Counted from the stretch's first letter, positions 1-9,670 are shown. The stretch is 13,219 bases of DNA from Hyphochytrium catenoides (GCA_900088475.1 FLMG01002416.1:56048-69266), one strand, 5' to 3'. The notes: a model not told the origin generated them from the sequence alone. A program made the numbers and translations.

Positions 1-362
1 GCTCCAACAATCGTTCTTGGAGAAGAATCTCAAACGCTAAGTCCAAGTGAGGGCCACAGCTCAAGGTTCTCTTCCAGATCACCTATTCCTATTCCCGCTC
101 TGCTAACTTCACGTGATCCCTTGACAACGTTAGTACTGGCAACTCGTCTCCCTTCTCTGCTGGGGCATGCAGGTCGTGCGTCGTGACCTCTGCCCAAGGT
201 AACAGTCGTCAACACTTCCCTGCTTCTCTTTGTTCCATCCTGTGCACTTTCCTCTCCCTACATCTCCCCGTTCCCACGCTTTGCACGTGTCCTCCCTTCC
301 TCTGTGTAAGGGTTAGAAGACCTCTTCCCACTCTTCTGGGCTCACTTTCCTGATCCTCACAG
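1..362. other. Left-edge region without a firm gene
   Basis: No gene can be assigned with confidence. On the + strand, frame 1 is open from the first base to a TGA at 184-186 and reads as a Ser/Pro/Leu-rich tail, so it could be the end of a gene that begins outside the window. Positions 187-362 are rich in pyrimidine runs and end in a good acceptor-like sequence (CCTCACAG, ending at 362), as the 3' half of an intron would. I found no donor that joins the frame-1 stretch to the next open stretch in phase. Confidence 0.3.
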
Positions 363-599
363 GCTCACTTCGCGGCTTGGCCGAGCAGTTCTAGAGATGA
401 AGACCAGAGTCCGGCCGTCATCAGAACCGCTACCTCTAGTAATACGCGGGATGCCGATTCACTTGAACTTCATCAAGCACAGAGTTATTACCTCAGAGCG
501 GCGCTTCTGGCCGTAGTAATACCTACATCTCTAGGAGGAAGAGCAGGGACAGAAGCGGGCACCAGAAGCGACATTGAGGTGAATCATGCTCCTTTCTGA
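363..599 (+). CDS. Possible terminal exon of an unknown upstream gene
   Basis: Directly after an acceptor-like CCTCACAG there is a 78-codon open stretch ending in TGA at 597-599. It is rich in Ser, Arg and Ala, with a more hydrophobic helical-looking part in the middle (L-H-Q-A-Q-S-Y-Y-L-R-A-A-L-L) and a charged end. I do not recognise a family. A stretch of this length can be open by chance, and no upstream exon could be joined to it, so this is only a candidate for the last exon of a + strand gene starting left of the window. It ends about 390 bp before the start of the ZMYND12-like gene. Confidence 0.22.
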   Translation, partial: AHFAAWPSSSRDEDQSPAVIRTATSSNTRDADSLELHQAQSYYLRAALLAVVIPTSLGGRAGTEAGTRSDIEVNHAPF

Positions 600-992
600 T
601 AACCGACGCCTGACATATATGATTATCGCAACAGCTGGTAGTTTCCTTATTGCAATTAGATCATTGAGGAATCCCCTCATCGATAACTAGAGTGAGCTGT
701 TTCACATCATGAAGAAGGTCAGGAGTCGAGAGGTCGATCATCATCAGCGTCCACATCGAGCTCTGGAGGGCAAGCAGCGAAGGCACAGCGGAGGCGCAGC
801 GACCAGGGACTAGAGATCAGAGACCAGCCACCAGCCCTGGCCGCCCCTGTTTAGATTCGAGACAGAGATCTAGAGGCTGTCGACATCTTATGCTAGCTGG
901 AACAATACAGCTATAACCCTCTCGCAGTTGGATGCTCCTACGCGGCGATAGTCCTGACCATAAGCTGGTGCACTCCTCACGTACAACTTGCA
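600..992 (+). promoter_or_regulatory. Upstream region of the ZMYND12-like gene
   Basis: This 393-bp stretch has no supported coding sequence and should hold the promoter and 5' UTR of the gene starting at 993. The frame leading into that start is open back to an in-frame TAG at 894-896 but contains no other ATG. I looked here for a MYND zinc finger, a cluster of Cys/His pairs expected at the N-terminus of animal ZMYND12, and saw none. No TATA box could be assigned. Confidence 0.35.
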
Positions 993-2328
993 ATGGAGGA
1001 AGAGAAGGCAGCTAGAGCAGCTATTGATAAGCTGTGTGATGATGCCATCCGGTTGATAATTGAGGGCAAGTTGGAGCTCGCACTTCCGAAGGCGATTAAG
1101 GCCATGGAGGAGTCCATCCGTCTCCATGGAAAGAAAGCTCCTCAACTCCTGCCCATCTTTTTGCTGGTAGTTCCAACTATTGTCTTTGTGCTACTATGAC
1201 GTGCTCTGACTGTCCTACAGCTTGCGGAAATAAATCTGAGGCTGGGAAACCAGCGTTATGCTGAGGATGTTCTTTCTCAAGCCAATTGGATAGCAATAAA
1301 GCGAGCAGAAAACTGTGGGCACTCCACGCGCTCACAGCTCCATCGCAAATTTGGCAAGCTATATATTGCTCAAGGAAAGTACGAAGAGGTAGGCAATGAG
1401 ACCGCGCGAGTCTTATAAAGTCGCCTGCTTATCGCCAACCGCCTTCAGCTCCAGTATACTTGAGCTCTGCAGTTATCTATTTGTATGCTGGCCACTATCG
1501 GCGTTTCTTATTTTGGCACCTGGATTGATGTCTGTTGCCCAAAGGCTCTGTCCAACCTAGCAACGGATGTATATAGCTCCTCCCTTGACGTGGGCCCAGA
1601 GCATGTGAGCACCGCCGAGGGCTACTACCTGCTGGGCAATGTGTTTTATGCCTTGAATGACATAGAAAGTGCCTTGGCTTTCTATGACAAAGTAAGTTTG
1701 AGGGCAGTCTGGTCCTCCTGGTCCCTCACCGCAGTGACAATACTCCTCCTGCTTAACAGGTGGTAGATATATGGTTCAGATATCTTGCGGATGCGAGGAT
1801 GGGGAAGAGTGATTTACAACCTTTGACGGAGATGCAGTGCTTTGAGGCGCTTAACATGATGACGAACGTCCTCAATGTCCGTAACACCACCTTGGGCGAC
1901 GCACACATTGCCACTGGAGAGGCCCGATATACGTTGGTAGGAATATAAAAAGATATCTGTCAATGACATAAGGTCTAGCTGCCGTTAACTCTTACTCTGC
2001 CGCTGCCATCCGACGACATTTGAACTTCGAAGGGTTTGCTGCAAATTCTCGTGGGTCAGCCGGGTTATAACACCATCTCTCTGGCGTTCCAAGTTTATAT
2101 CCAAGTGCTGGTAAGGAGCTCATTAAAGTTTGATTTTGAGAGGTGCTGGTGGAGCCATCACTAGCGACCGCACAGAAAAACTTTGTCTTCACTAACCTTG
2201 CTTGGCAGGGCCCTGATCACCCTTCAACTAAAGACGTAGAGGGCGTCCTCGTGCAACTGGAGAAAGATCTCAATCTCGCAGCGGGGCCACAAAGCGCCGG
2301 GCTTGTTGTGAGCCAAGCGGAGTCATGA
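993..2328 (+). CDS. ZMYND12: ZMYND12-like TPR protein without MYND finger, six exons
   Basis: Exons are 993-1166, 1221-1388, 1545-1691, 1760-1936, 2033-2110 and 2209-2328, giving 287 residues and a TGA stop. All five introns (54, 156, 68, 96 and 98 nt) are GT-AG and all lie in phase 0. The product is helical TPR-type protein. It aligns along its length with the part of animal ZMYND12 after the zinc finger: E-G-K near residue 25, L-A-E-x-N-x-x-L-G at 59-67, S-Q-L-H-R at 96-100, Y-E-E at 112-114, the G-Y-Y/L-G-N-V-F segment in exon 3 and D-I-W at the start of exon 4. From family knowledge, ZMYND12 is an axonemal protein that works with TTC29 and inner dynein arms in sperm flagella. Animal ZMYND12 is longer because of an N-terminal MYND finger, which is absent here. 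The start is the first ATG after an in-frame TAG at 894-896. The gene converges on delta-tubulin. Other TPR cilium proteins are possible but fit less well. Confidence 0.83.
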
Positions 2329-2472
2329 CCACCAGCCGTCTTAGGCACTTAGCGAATATTATTGGCGCGAGAAAGGTGTGATACCGCAGTGACTCAGTCA
2401 AATGGCCGCTTTGTGCGAGCGGAAGTGATCCAAGCGATGGGGCCAGAATGTAGACTAGGCGATACTGGAGCT
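2329..2472. other. Convergent 3' intergenic spacer
   Basis: Only 144 bp separate the stop codon of the ZMYND12-like gene (+) from that of delta-tubulin (-). Both 3' UTRs and polyadenylation sites must lie here or overlap the other gene. No AATAAA is visible in this spacer on either strand. Confidence 0.75.
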
Positions 2473-5400
2473 TCACAGAGCACGATAATCCTTCAAGACC
2501 TGAGCAAAGCGCAACCAGAGCAACTCAGCCCAGAGAAGAAATGGTAATCCCGCCATCCAGAGGATGGAGATAGAGGAGCAGAAAAGAGACCACCAATCCC
2601 TTTAGGCACAGCTACCTGCTCCAATCGCACAAAAGCGGTCATAAAATCGTCGTCTTCCAGGCCGTAGGCGTGATACTGGTGGAGGTAAGCTCGGGCCGTG
2701 AACATCTCGTCGGCGGAGGCTAATAAACGCTCAAGTGGCGAGCTAATTCCACCGTTATTACTGAGAGAGTGAAACAGCAAGTGTCTACAGTCAACTGCTA
2801 GTTCAATTATAGTTTGAATGGCAAGGAGAGAGAGGACGGATACCTGAGAAGAGAGGCGTGCTTGTCGTAGCCATTAAATGCAACTGGGCTGCGATAGCAG
2901 CTAAACGGGTCTAAAGCCCAAGGAGAGTATCTGCATTAGCCAGGATGGAATCAAGTTAGGGACGGAGTCAGAGGTTGCCTACGGCAGGGATCAAAATCAA
3001 CCAAAGCTAGAGAGGAGCTAGAAAGAATGAGTGCCAGTGAGATGAAAGTGCCGTCGGATTGTTGCCTACAGTCTCGAGTCTTCGAAAGCTTTAAAATCTG
3101 CCTGGTCAGAGGCCGGTCCTCGCAAGAACAAAAGCGATGAGACGCTCCGGACATAGTCTGATACAAAGCATAGGTTAGCCCTCTAATTGTACCCACTCAG
3201 TGACTATAGCATAGAACCTCTATCGTTCCTTAGAGGTGAAGACTGCTCTGGCGGCCTCACAGACCAGTCTATCCCTTCTTCCAGCCAGCTGTTTGATAGG
3301 TTCATCTGACGTAAAGAAAGACGAAGGGAGAAGCTCAACGACTTAGCTTCTGCTGGTCTTTGGATCTTATCAATCACACAATAATCACAGCTTCCACTAA
3401 CGAGCTTTCTGAAGTGGACATTTCTGTTTCATTCTCTACTAATGATCGAAAACCCAACAAACCTGATAAAGGTGCTTCAGGAGGCCAGGCCAGGAATGGC
3501 TGCTGAAGTCCTTTGACGCCTTTGGAATCTAAGAGTTTGAGAGAAAGAAGGCGGCTCACAACAGGGAGCTAGCAAGAGGCCATAGAAAATTGTACCAATA
3601 CAGTCCAAGAGGGTGAACACAAGCAGCTTGGACGTTGTTGCACGCTAAACTGAATACGAGCAAACCACTACCCTACCTGAGGGATCGACCTCACGGTTAT
3701 GATTTTGTACGCCTAAGGACAAGATGGGATATTAGGAGCGTCATAAGAATAGGGGAGGATTAATCAAAGAGCCGTTGGGTCGCGTCGATACATATAAAGG
3801 CCAAAGAGTAAAGACTACAAGGATCTTGTCTTGCCTAAGAGGGGACGAAGTGAGAATGCTTTTGTGAACATGGGTGAACAAAGTGAATACAGACTTACTG
3901 CATGGGGACAGAGTTGGGCGATGATGTCACTAAGCAGTCTAATGGACCTTGGCCTGCTGATGTCCTTTGAGACGGGTCGTTAGCGAGTGTCTTCCTTGGA
4001 ATGAGGTGAAGGAAAGTCTAAAAGAAGATTAGTTCATGCGTTGAAGAGAGATGTACAGCGGACCTGGCAAACAGCAGACAAGGAATAACGGGTGATAAGA
4101 GCTCACCTCTGCTCTAAAGCTCGGCAGGAGAAAGGAGTTCATTTGCTGGGCAATAACCTGATTCATCTCGATGAAGGACGGTCGTGCCATATTCAGTAGC
4201 TTGGAGCAGATGTTGCTAATCACATCGTTATCCACGATAACCACCCCATCTGAGACCTATGTGAAGGCAAATTGAGTCTGCGGCAGCGTCAAGTGGGGAA
4301 AGGCTTGGCAGGCCTCACAGATCTGTCCAAGTACCACACAACCTCTTCGAGGCTAGAACGCTCTCTCTTCACAACTCTCATCTCTTTCTTTGACGCGTCC
4401 TATCGCTCACCTCCATGAGCTTGGCCATGGTCAACAGAGAGTTATAGCTCTGGACGATCACCTCCCCACTGCTGTACGGCCAGATCTGGCACAAACGTCA
4501 CGTCAGCAAACGCCCAGACAAGAAAACTTCTCCGAGAGAGAGATGGAGGCTTTAGATGACAGCAAGCCTGTGTTGGCCCAGAAAGGCTCTGGCGTCGCTT
4601 TCGGGAGGAGGAGGGAGCCAAAAGGACACATCCTGAAAGCTTTCACTGTAGGCAGACGAGAGATCGACCTACGACGTGGTTCAACAGGAAAGTGTTGGAA
4701 TAGAAGTCCCTCAGGTGCTCAGTGATGTAGGTTCCTTCACGGAGGTCACACCGCGAATAGAAATAATCGTCAGGTGCCAGGCCAAACGGCGGAAGAGTTT
4801 CTGTTTGAGGATTCACTGACCCAATCCCGACCCCGTGCCTCCAGCGACGCTCTGCAAGACTTGGAATCCACCAAGATAGTCACAGGGCTCAACCTCCTGG
4901 ACGAGACAGGTTATGAAGTCAGTAGAGGAGAGTGAATTAAACGAAGAACTAGCTTGCGAAGAGATAGGGACTCGCCGATCGGTTTTGATGATGATGACAA
5001 CAGTGAGGACCAAGGAAAGGAGAGAATGATTTAGGGACAGCTACCTTCCGGATGAGATCGTAGACTTCTTCCTGCACTGCCGGACCGTGCACAGCGTATC
5101 CATTAGCCCAATTATTTCCCGAGCCGCTTTGGCGTGTGAACTTCCCTGAGTTCGAAGGCGAGCAGTAAGATCCCCATTCTTGACGCTCCAGGTGACGGTG
5201 GAGATGGCTGGTTACCTTGAGGATCATAAACCCATCGCCCCGACGAGCGAGCCAGAGCTTCGCAGTTGCTGACCACCTTCAGTGTCAAGAACGTGAGAGC
5301 AAAGTACGATGGCGACGATGATAGAAGGGAAGAGAGGACCAAAATGACAGTCGAGATAGGAGCGAGCTCCAGACAAAAAGATGAAGGATGGAAGCACACA

Positions 5401-5700
5401 GCGATGGCAGCGCCAATCGAAATGCCCGGTTCATGAGGAAGAGCATCACCTTAGGCTCCATGTCAATCAACACCGCCCGGGCGGTCTGGAGAAAGGATGT
5501 TAGCCATCTGACATCCCCTTGCACTGGAGGTGCATTCTTACCGGCAGGGCATCCTCTCCGCGCAAGGAAAAGAATTGCTGAGTTAGTGCTGGCTGCAAGG
5601 CGTGAGGGTGGGAGCGGATCTCATCCTGGAGAGTGGAGAAGAAGGTCTGCCCGAGCTGGTTTCCACACTGTCCAAGCTGCAGCGTCACTACCGCTGCCAT
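2473..5700 (-). CDS. TUBD1: Delta-tubulin, complete, 16 exons
   Basis: Exons in order of reading are 5700-5542, 5485-5450, 5276-5216, 5145-5045, 4896-4821, 4734-4673, 4485-4411, 4256-4107, 3964-3899, 3712-3677, 3528-3463, 3305-3218, 3157-3070, 2900-2844, 2760-2616 and 2499-2473. They give 430 residues, close to the ~450 of animal delta-tubulin. Visible marks are G-Q-C-G-N-Q at 10-15, [11 protein letters not shown] at 55-65, G-S-G-N-N-W-A at 93-99, the GTP-binding tubulin signature A-G-G-T-G-S-G at 137-143, W-P-Y, E-E-G-I-D, L-R-G, and A-Y-L-H-Q-Y near the end. The tail V-L-K-D-Y-R-A-L comes from a 27-nt last exon. The start is fixed by an in-frame TGA at 5712-5710. From family knowledge, delta-tubulin is needed for triplet microtubules of centrioles and basal bodies and is kept only in lineages with such structures. 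All 15 introns (56-187 nt) are GT-AG and every junction keeps phase. The least certain join is 3070/2900, where about seven to ten residues are missing relative to the animal protein. Confidence 0.96.
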
Positions 5701-6332
5701 CCCTGCCGTTCACCCTCAGCTGTGTTTCCCTCTCCTTTCCGCTGAGACGTGCTTCTTTCTAGTCGCTCCACCACCTGGCACATCGCCGTTGGAGCCGAGA
5801 ACCGAGAGACTGGGAGGGATCGTTAGAAAGGAAGACTGCTGATCCGCTGAAGCCTCTACAGGAAGGAAAGACGGCGGGGAAGGTGCCACCGAGGAGGAGC
5901 CGAGCCGAGAGGCGAAAGGGTTGGGAACGAGGAAGATGAGCTCTGCACACCTCACCTGGATGCCGATTGGCCGTTAGCGGTGGGATTTGCGAATCCCTTG
6001 AAACATTCAGAGGCAGAACTGTTCTCAACGCTCTCTCTTCGTCGCCGCATCCAACCTCCTTTCGCTCTCTCTCGATCGGCTCTCAGCCGCGAAAAGGGCA
6101 GGTGACCTTGTCAGAAATGAGTGTACAACTAACTTCCTAAGCTGAAGCAGAGAAGGCGCCAAGCACGCTGAGTGTCGGAGACGACGGTCTGGGATGACTC
6201 TGGCGAACGCCCTCTGAAGTGGTCCTCATCATCATGAAGAGATAGCCTCTTGCGCTCTTCCGTCTACCCACTAACCTTTGAACTTCGTTGGAGATTTTTG
6301 AAAGAGTCGCAAGGACTGTGGAGGAGGGGAGG
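5701..6332. promoter_or_regulatory. Divergent promoter region between delta-tubulin and the phosphatase
   Basis: The 632 bp between the delta-tubulin start (-) and the phosphatase start (+) must hold both promoters and 5' UTRs. Short open frames occur on both strands, but they overlap each other, have no family resemblance and are not joined by splice sites. I could assign no TATA box or factor site. A small CGGCT-CTC-AGCCG inverted repeat near 6076-6088 is the only local structure I noticed, and it may be chance. Confidence 0.55.
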
Positions 6333-8591
6333 ATGAAGGGCTTCGAGGCCAAGGAGGCACTGATGGTGCGGTGTGGAGTGTTCGGCGTGTGCCTTGGGCT
6401 CGGGTTGGGGTCCGTACTGGTTGCAGCGGTCTCGTTTATTTCCTTTAAAGCGCGGCTCAACGGTGCTGTGATGCCTCTCAGCACGTTTCTCTCGTTACTT
6501 CTCATGGGCAAGGGCAAGATAATACCACGGCGGATTATCCTGATTAGACATGGAGAGTCAGAAGGAAACTTGAATGCTAACATATATTCTAGCGTACGGA
6601 ATGACCCTACCACTCTCTTTCTTCGTCCCCCGTCCGCGATGAAGCTTCTCTCATAACCAAATGGATTGTCTTGGTTCTCCCTTGTCTTCTTAGTGCTGAT
6701 GTTCTTTGAGGGCACAATTGCAAATTTGCTCGCGGCCCCTCGTCATATTATATGCAAATAGTATCGTCCTCCACCGACACGCTATCTTTCACCTTAAAGC
6801 GTCTCTGGCCTCCTGTCTGTGCTCTCACTTCTAACAAGCCGCTTCCCCACAGACTCCAGACTCGAAGCTGCATCTGACCAGTCGCGGCAGGCAGCAGGCA
6901 GAAGTCGCAGGGAAGTTTATGAAAGAAATGTACTTAAAAAACGAGACTGTGGTACGTGCCCTTTGTTAGCAAAAGAGCACTGGAAGGCCATCTGGTAAAT
7001 ATGATGGAGACATAAGAGAAAGATGTCACGCAACTCCTATAATGTGGCCGGAACTCGGGTACAGAACTAACGATGACGTGTCGGACACCACTGTCGGCAG
7101 GTCCTGGCAACAAAAGAAGCAAGGCTACCTTTTTACCCTGACGGCTGCTTTGTTTCTAGAGGTTCCACTAACCAGTGAACTAGCGTTTCATTGTCTCTCC
7201 TTACACCAGGACTGTCGAGACCTTCGAAGGCATCATCCGCTCCTGGGGCTTGCGGAGAGAGGATGTGTATTATGTTGAAGAACCGCGCATCAGAGAGCAG
7301 GATTTCGGCAACTACCAAGGTAAGCAGCATAACATAAGCCGCAAGCAGGCCGCGAATGTATGGAGGGAACAAGGTGTTGTATGATGGTACGAAAAGAGAC
7401 TCTTTTCAGCACCGGTGTGGCTGGCAATGAAAGAGCTACCTGAGCGTGGTACCGCCGATGTGATGATAAATCGTGTGGCAGCCTCTAAGGCATGGGTGAT
7501 CGTATTTATGTGTATAGTCGTAGCGTTTGCTATTAGATATGCTGTTGTTGGCTAGGCTTCTAGGGGTGAGACCAGCTTCTAACTTTTCTTGATGTTGCTA
7601 TTGTTGAATCTGTGGGTCACTTAGACCCGTCAGCGATGGTGAAGTTCAAGGAAGAAAGAAGGCGGTTTGGCACCTTTTTTTACCGTTTCCCTAATGGAGA
7701 GAGCGGTGCGGACGTATACGATCGTGTTTCTTCCTTTCTCGAGTCTCTTTGGAGGAGTTTCCTCTCCCGTCCTGCTGAGAACTATGTCATCATAACACAT
7801 GGACTAGCCATTCGGATCTTTTGGATGAGATTCTTCAAGCGGAAAATAGATGATTTTGAGAAGGTAAGACGCATCATTGATGATAAGGGCGCGAGGGGCC
7901 ACATTGAGAGACTAAGCCAAAGACGGAGACTGGTCGCATTCCCACAGCGGCGTGTTTATGAGAACCCGTTCGTTCCATGTTTTTATTCCGACCACTGATG
8001 CGTAAGCATTCGGTTCTGCGTCATTGCTGCTACTTACTGCGGGTCACTCACTGCCTTCCGGGTTCTTTCTTCTGCCCATTAAAATCACTCTCGACAACCC
8101 TGTAACTGCTCCTGCCCTGGCAACTATTTCTGTCCAAGTTGGATAATTTTTCTAATTGCGAGTTTTTGGTTATTGAGAACATCGGCGGGAAATTTAAGGT
8201 CAAGGTACGGAAGAGCTTCAACTCCTTCCATTGAAACGACAGTGTCTCCTTCAAGCTCGAGCTCATAATCTACTTCAGCAATGATGCGTTCATTCTGTGG
8301 TCCACATCGCTTGGCAGGCCATGTACTATCTTCTTATAAGTACGACGAGAACTAAGATTGGTCCTGTGACTGATTGATCACCTCTTCGCTATCTAGGCTG
8401 TTGCAAAGCTTCCTGAAGTTGCCGAACATGGGCTAGTAAATAGGCTGAAAACAGATCACACCCCATCTGGTGCCTATTCCGAGATGCTAGTTAGTGACCA
8501 TCTTAGAGAAAAGTCGCCCCTCCAATCGCCAGAGTGTTCACCTCTTATGGCAAGAAGAGAACAACCGGTAATGGAGAAGAAGTCCCTTTAA
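6333..8591 (+). CDS. Membrane-anchored histidine phosphatase, Det1/phosphoglycerate-mutase type, six exons
   Basis: Exons are 6333-6593, 6853-6951, 7184-7319, 7625-7863, 8139-8204 and 8397-8591, giving 331 residues. Introns are 259, 232, 305, 275 and 192 nt, all GT-AG. Catalytic marks of the histidine phosphatase superfamily are R-H-G-E at 72-75 (His73 would carry the phosphate), S-P-Y-T-R-T at 125-130, E-E-P-R-I-R-E-Q-D-F-G-N at 152-163, F-Y-R-F-P-N-G-E-S at 184-192 with A-D-V-Y-D-R at 194-199, and I-T-H-G at 222-225. These motif strings match the plant phosphoglycerate-mutase-like proteins and yeast Det1, described as a broad-range acid phosphatase, rather than glycolytic mutase. Residues about 14-37 form a hydrophobic membrane segment and 45-58 a second hydrophobic patch, so the catalytic domain is probably tethered to a membrane. 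The first in-frame ATG follows a TGA at 6279-6281. Exon 6 adds a hydrophilic 64-residue tail that I cannot match. That exon is the least certain, and splicing at GTAATG within it would give another end. Confidence 0.88.
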
Positions 8592-9172
8592 GATACCTGT
8601 CCAACTAGTGTTGTTGTACAAGAGACTAATGATGTACCACATACGAAGTTTGCAGCGGAGAAAAGACAGTAACCCACCGATTGTGCTTCAAACAACCTGC
8701 GAGTGAGCGGTGGCTATCAAAAGGACGGTGCAAATATCAACGAAGAGCTATGATACTACCGAAGTTACGCGAATCCAGATGGTTTTGAATATGCATCTTA
8801 TTACTATTATAATGCTCCGATTCCAACTACCTTCATCCTCTCAATTACCTTCATAATACGGAGAGCACCCATTCGATCATGCTCTGCTACACCAACCCAG
8901 GTAGCTGTTGTTCATTGTGAAGTACAAAAGTGGTAAGGTAGCTTCAGGTGTATTGATCATTTCGACAGAGCTCAGGACAGATTGATCCTGCTGATCCTCG
9001 CTCTTGTCGCCCCCCTCCTCTTCAATCCTCCGCCTGTTAATGGAAGGTCTTGCTTGCCCTCGTTGTTGATACCGCCGTTTGATCATCAACACATGGAGAA
9101 GGACAGTTGTGTACTAATACGATATGATGGCAGACTAACGCAATAATAAAGCTGTGACTAGATGAAGGTAAT
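8592..9172. other. Unresolved region downstream of the phosphatase
   Basis: Several short open stretches lie here on both strands, and I could not chain them into a gene. On the + strand, 8752-8936 and 8937-9146 are open, the second with a leucine-rich hydrophobic run. On the - strand, an acidic Glu/Asp/Gln/Lys-rich stretch lies at 9113-8877 and a frame with A-E-H-D-R-M-G-A-L-R-I-M-K lies near 8900-8846, ended by a donor-like AAG|GTAATT. The hydrophobic + reading and the acidic - reading are complements of the same bases, so at most one is real. Part of this region may be the 3' end of the candidate gene to its right or the 3' UTR of the phosphatase. Confidence 0.3.
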
Positions 9173-9670
9173 TCAACTCCCTTTTTTTGGTCTGTCGTCC
9201 GGCGGTGCTGATTCCTTAGCATGGGGAATGCCGTAAGATTTAATGTCTCGAATAGATACTCTCCTGCCGGTACCCGCTACCAGTGAGATTGGTGCTGTCC
9301 CTCCAAGAAGAGTATTCATCAGCCATGTTTTACCTAGAGGTCAGAGTGCCCTCCACGTCCCTCCCTCCACGTGAAAAAGAAAACACTAATCTACCCTTAG
9401 ACTCGCAACAGATTGTGATGTCTGGTGGATAAAGATGAATCTCTCTCATTGATCAATGGAGAGCTTCAATGATAACGTAGGATTTGATAGACGCAGATGA
9501 AGAAGCGCACAGTAGGTAGTATTTGCACCATCGACAACTCCCTTCTTATATATGGGGCAGCACCACATACCTCTGGAATCATAATCTCCGTTAGTATTGG
9601 ATGGGTCAAGCCGCGATCTCTTCTTCGCCAGTATGACTTTGTTGAATCCTCCTTTAATGAGGACGACGAA
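9173..9670 (-). CDS. Candidate spliced gene fragment with a G-K-T motif
   Basis: Two minus-strand segments have coherent splice signals. The first is 9670-9571, preceded by CCCATCTCAG and followed by the strong donor GTATGT. The second starts at 9333 after GACCTCTAG. Both boundaries are phase 1, and joining them gives R-G-K-T-W-L-M-N-T-L-L-G, which resembles the end of a P-loop nucleotide-binding site, though the spacing to the preceding Gly is one residue too long for a classical Walker A. The frame then stays open to a TGA at 9175-9173, so the real exon ends before that or the gene ends there. An upstream segment ending at 9738 before GTAAGT could be the preceding exon, with an intron of 67 nt. 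The family is not recognised. Both strands are open in this area, so the call is weak. The gene would converge on the phosphatase. Confidence 0.25.

Noticed and set aside
1473-1544. Alternative exon start for exon 3 of the ZMYND12-like gene after CTCTGCAG
   Set aside because: It would insert 24 residues, including Cys-rich ones, in a place where the animal protein aligns without a gap if the acceptor at 1544 is used.
2493-2615. Read-through of delta-tubulin exon 15 into the following bases
   Set aside because: Reading on gives a tail unlike any tubulin. Splicing at CAG|GTAGCT to the acceptor at 2500 gives a short end, V-L-K-D-Y-R-A-L, that aligns in length with the animal protein.
5388-5842. 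+ strand open frames over the delta-tubulin first exons
   Set aside because: They are shadows of delta-tubulin exons 1 and 2 and their intron, and carry no motif.
6288-6332. Upstream extension of the phosphatase from a TTG at 6288
   Set aside because: TTG is not a usual nuclear start. The frame has a TGA at 6279-6281, and the first ATG is at 6333.
6137-6715. 192-codon open frame on the minus strand
   Set aside because: It is the complement of phosphatase exon 1 and its upstream region. The + strand there carries the R-H-G-E motif and a membrane segment, and the minus reading has no family likeness.
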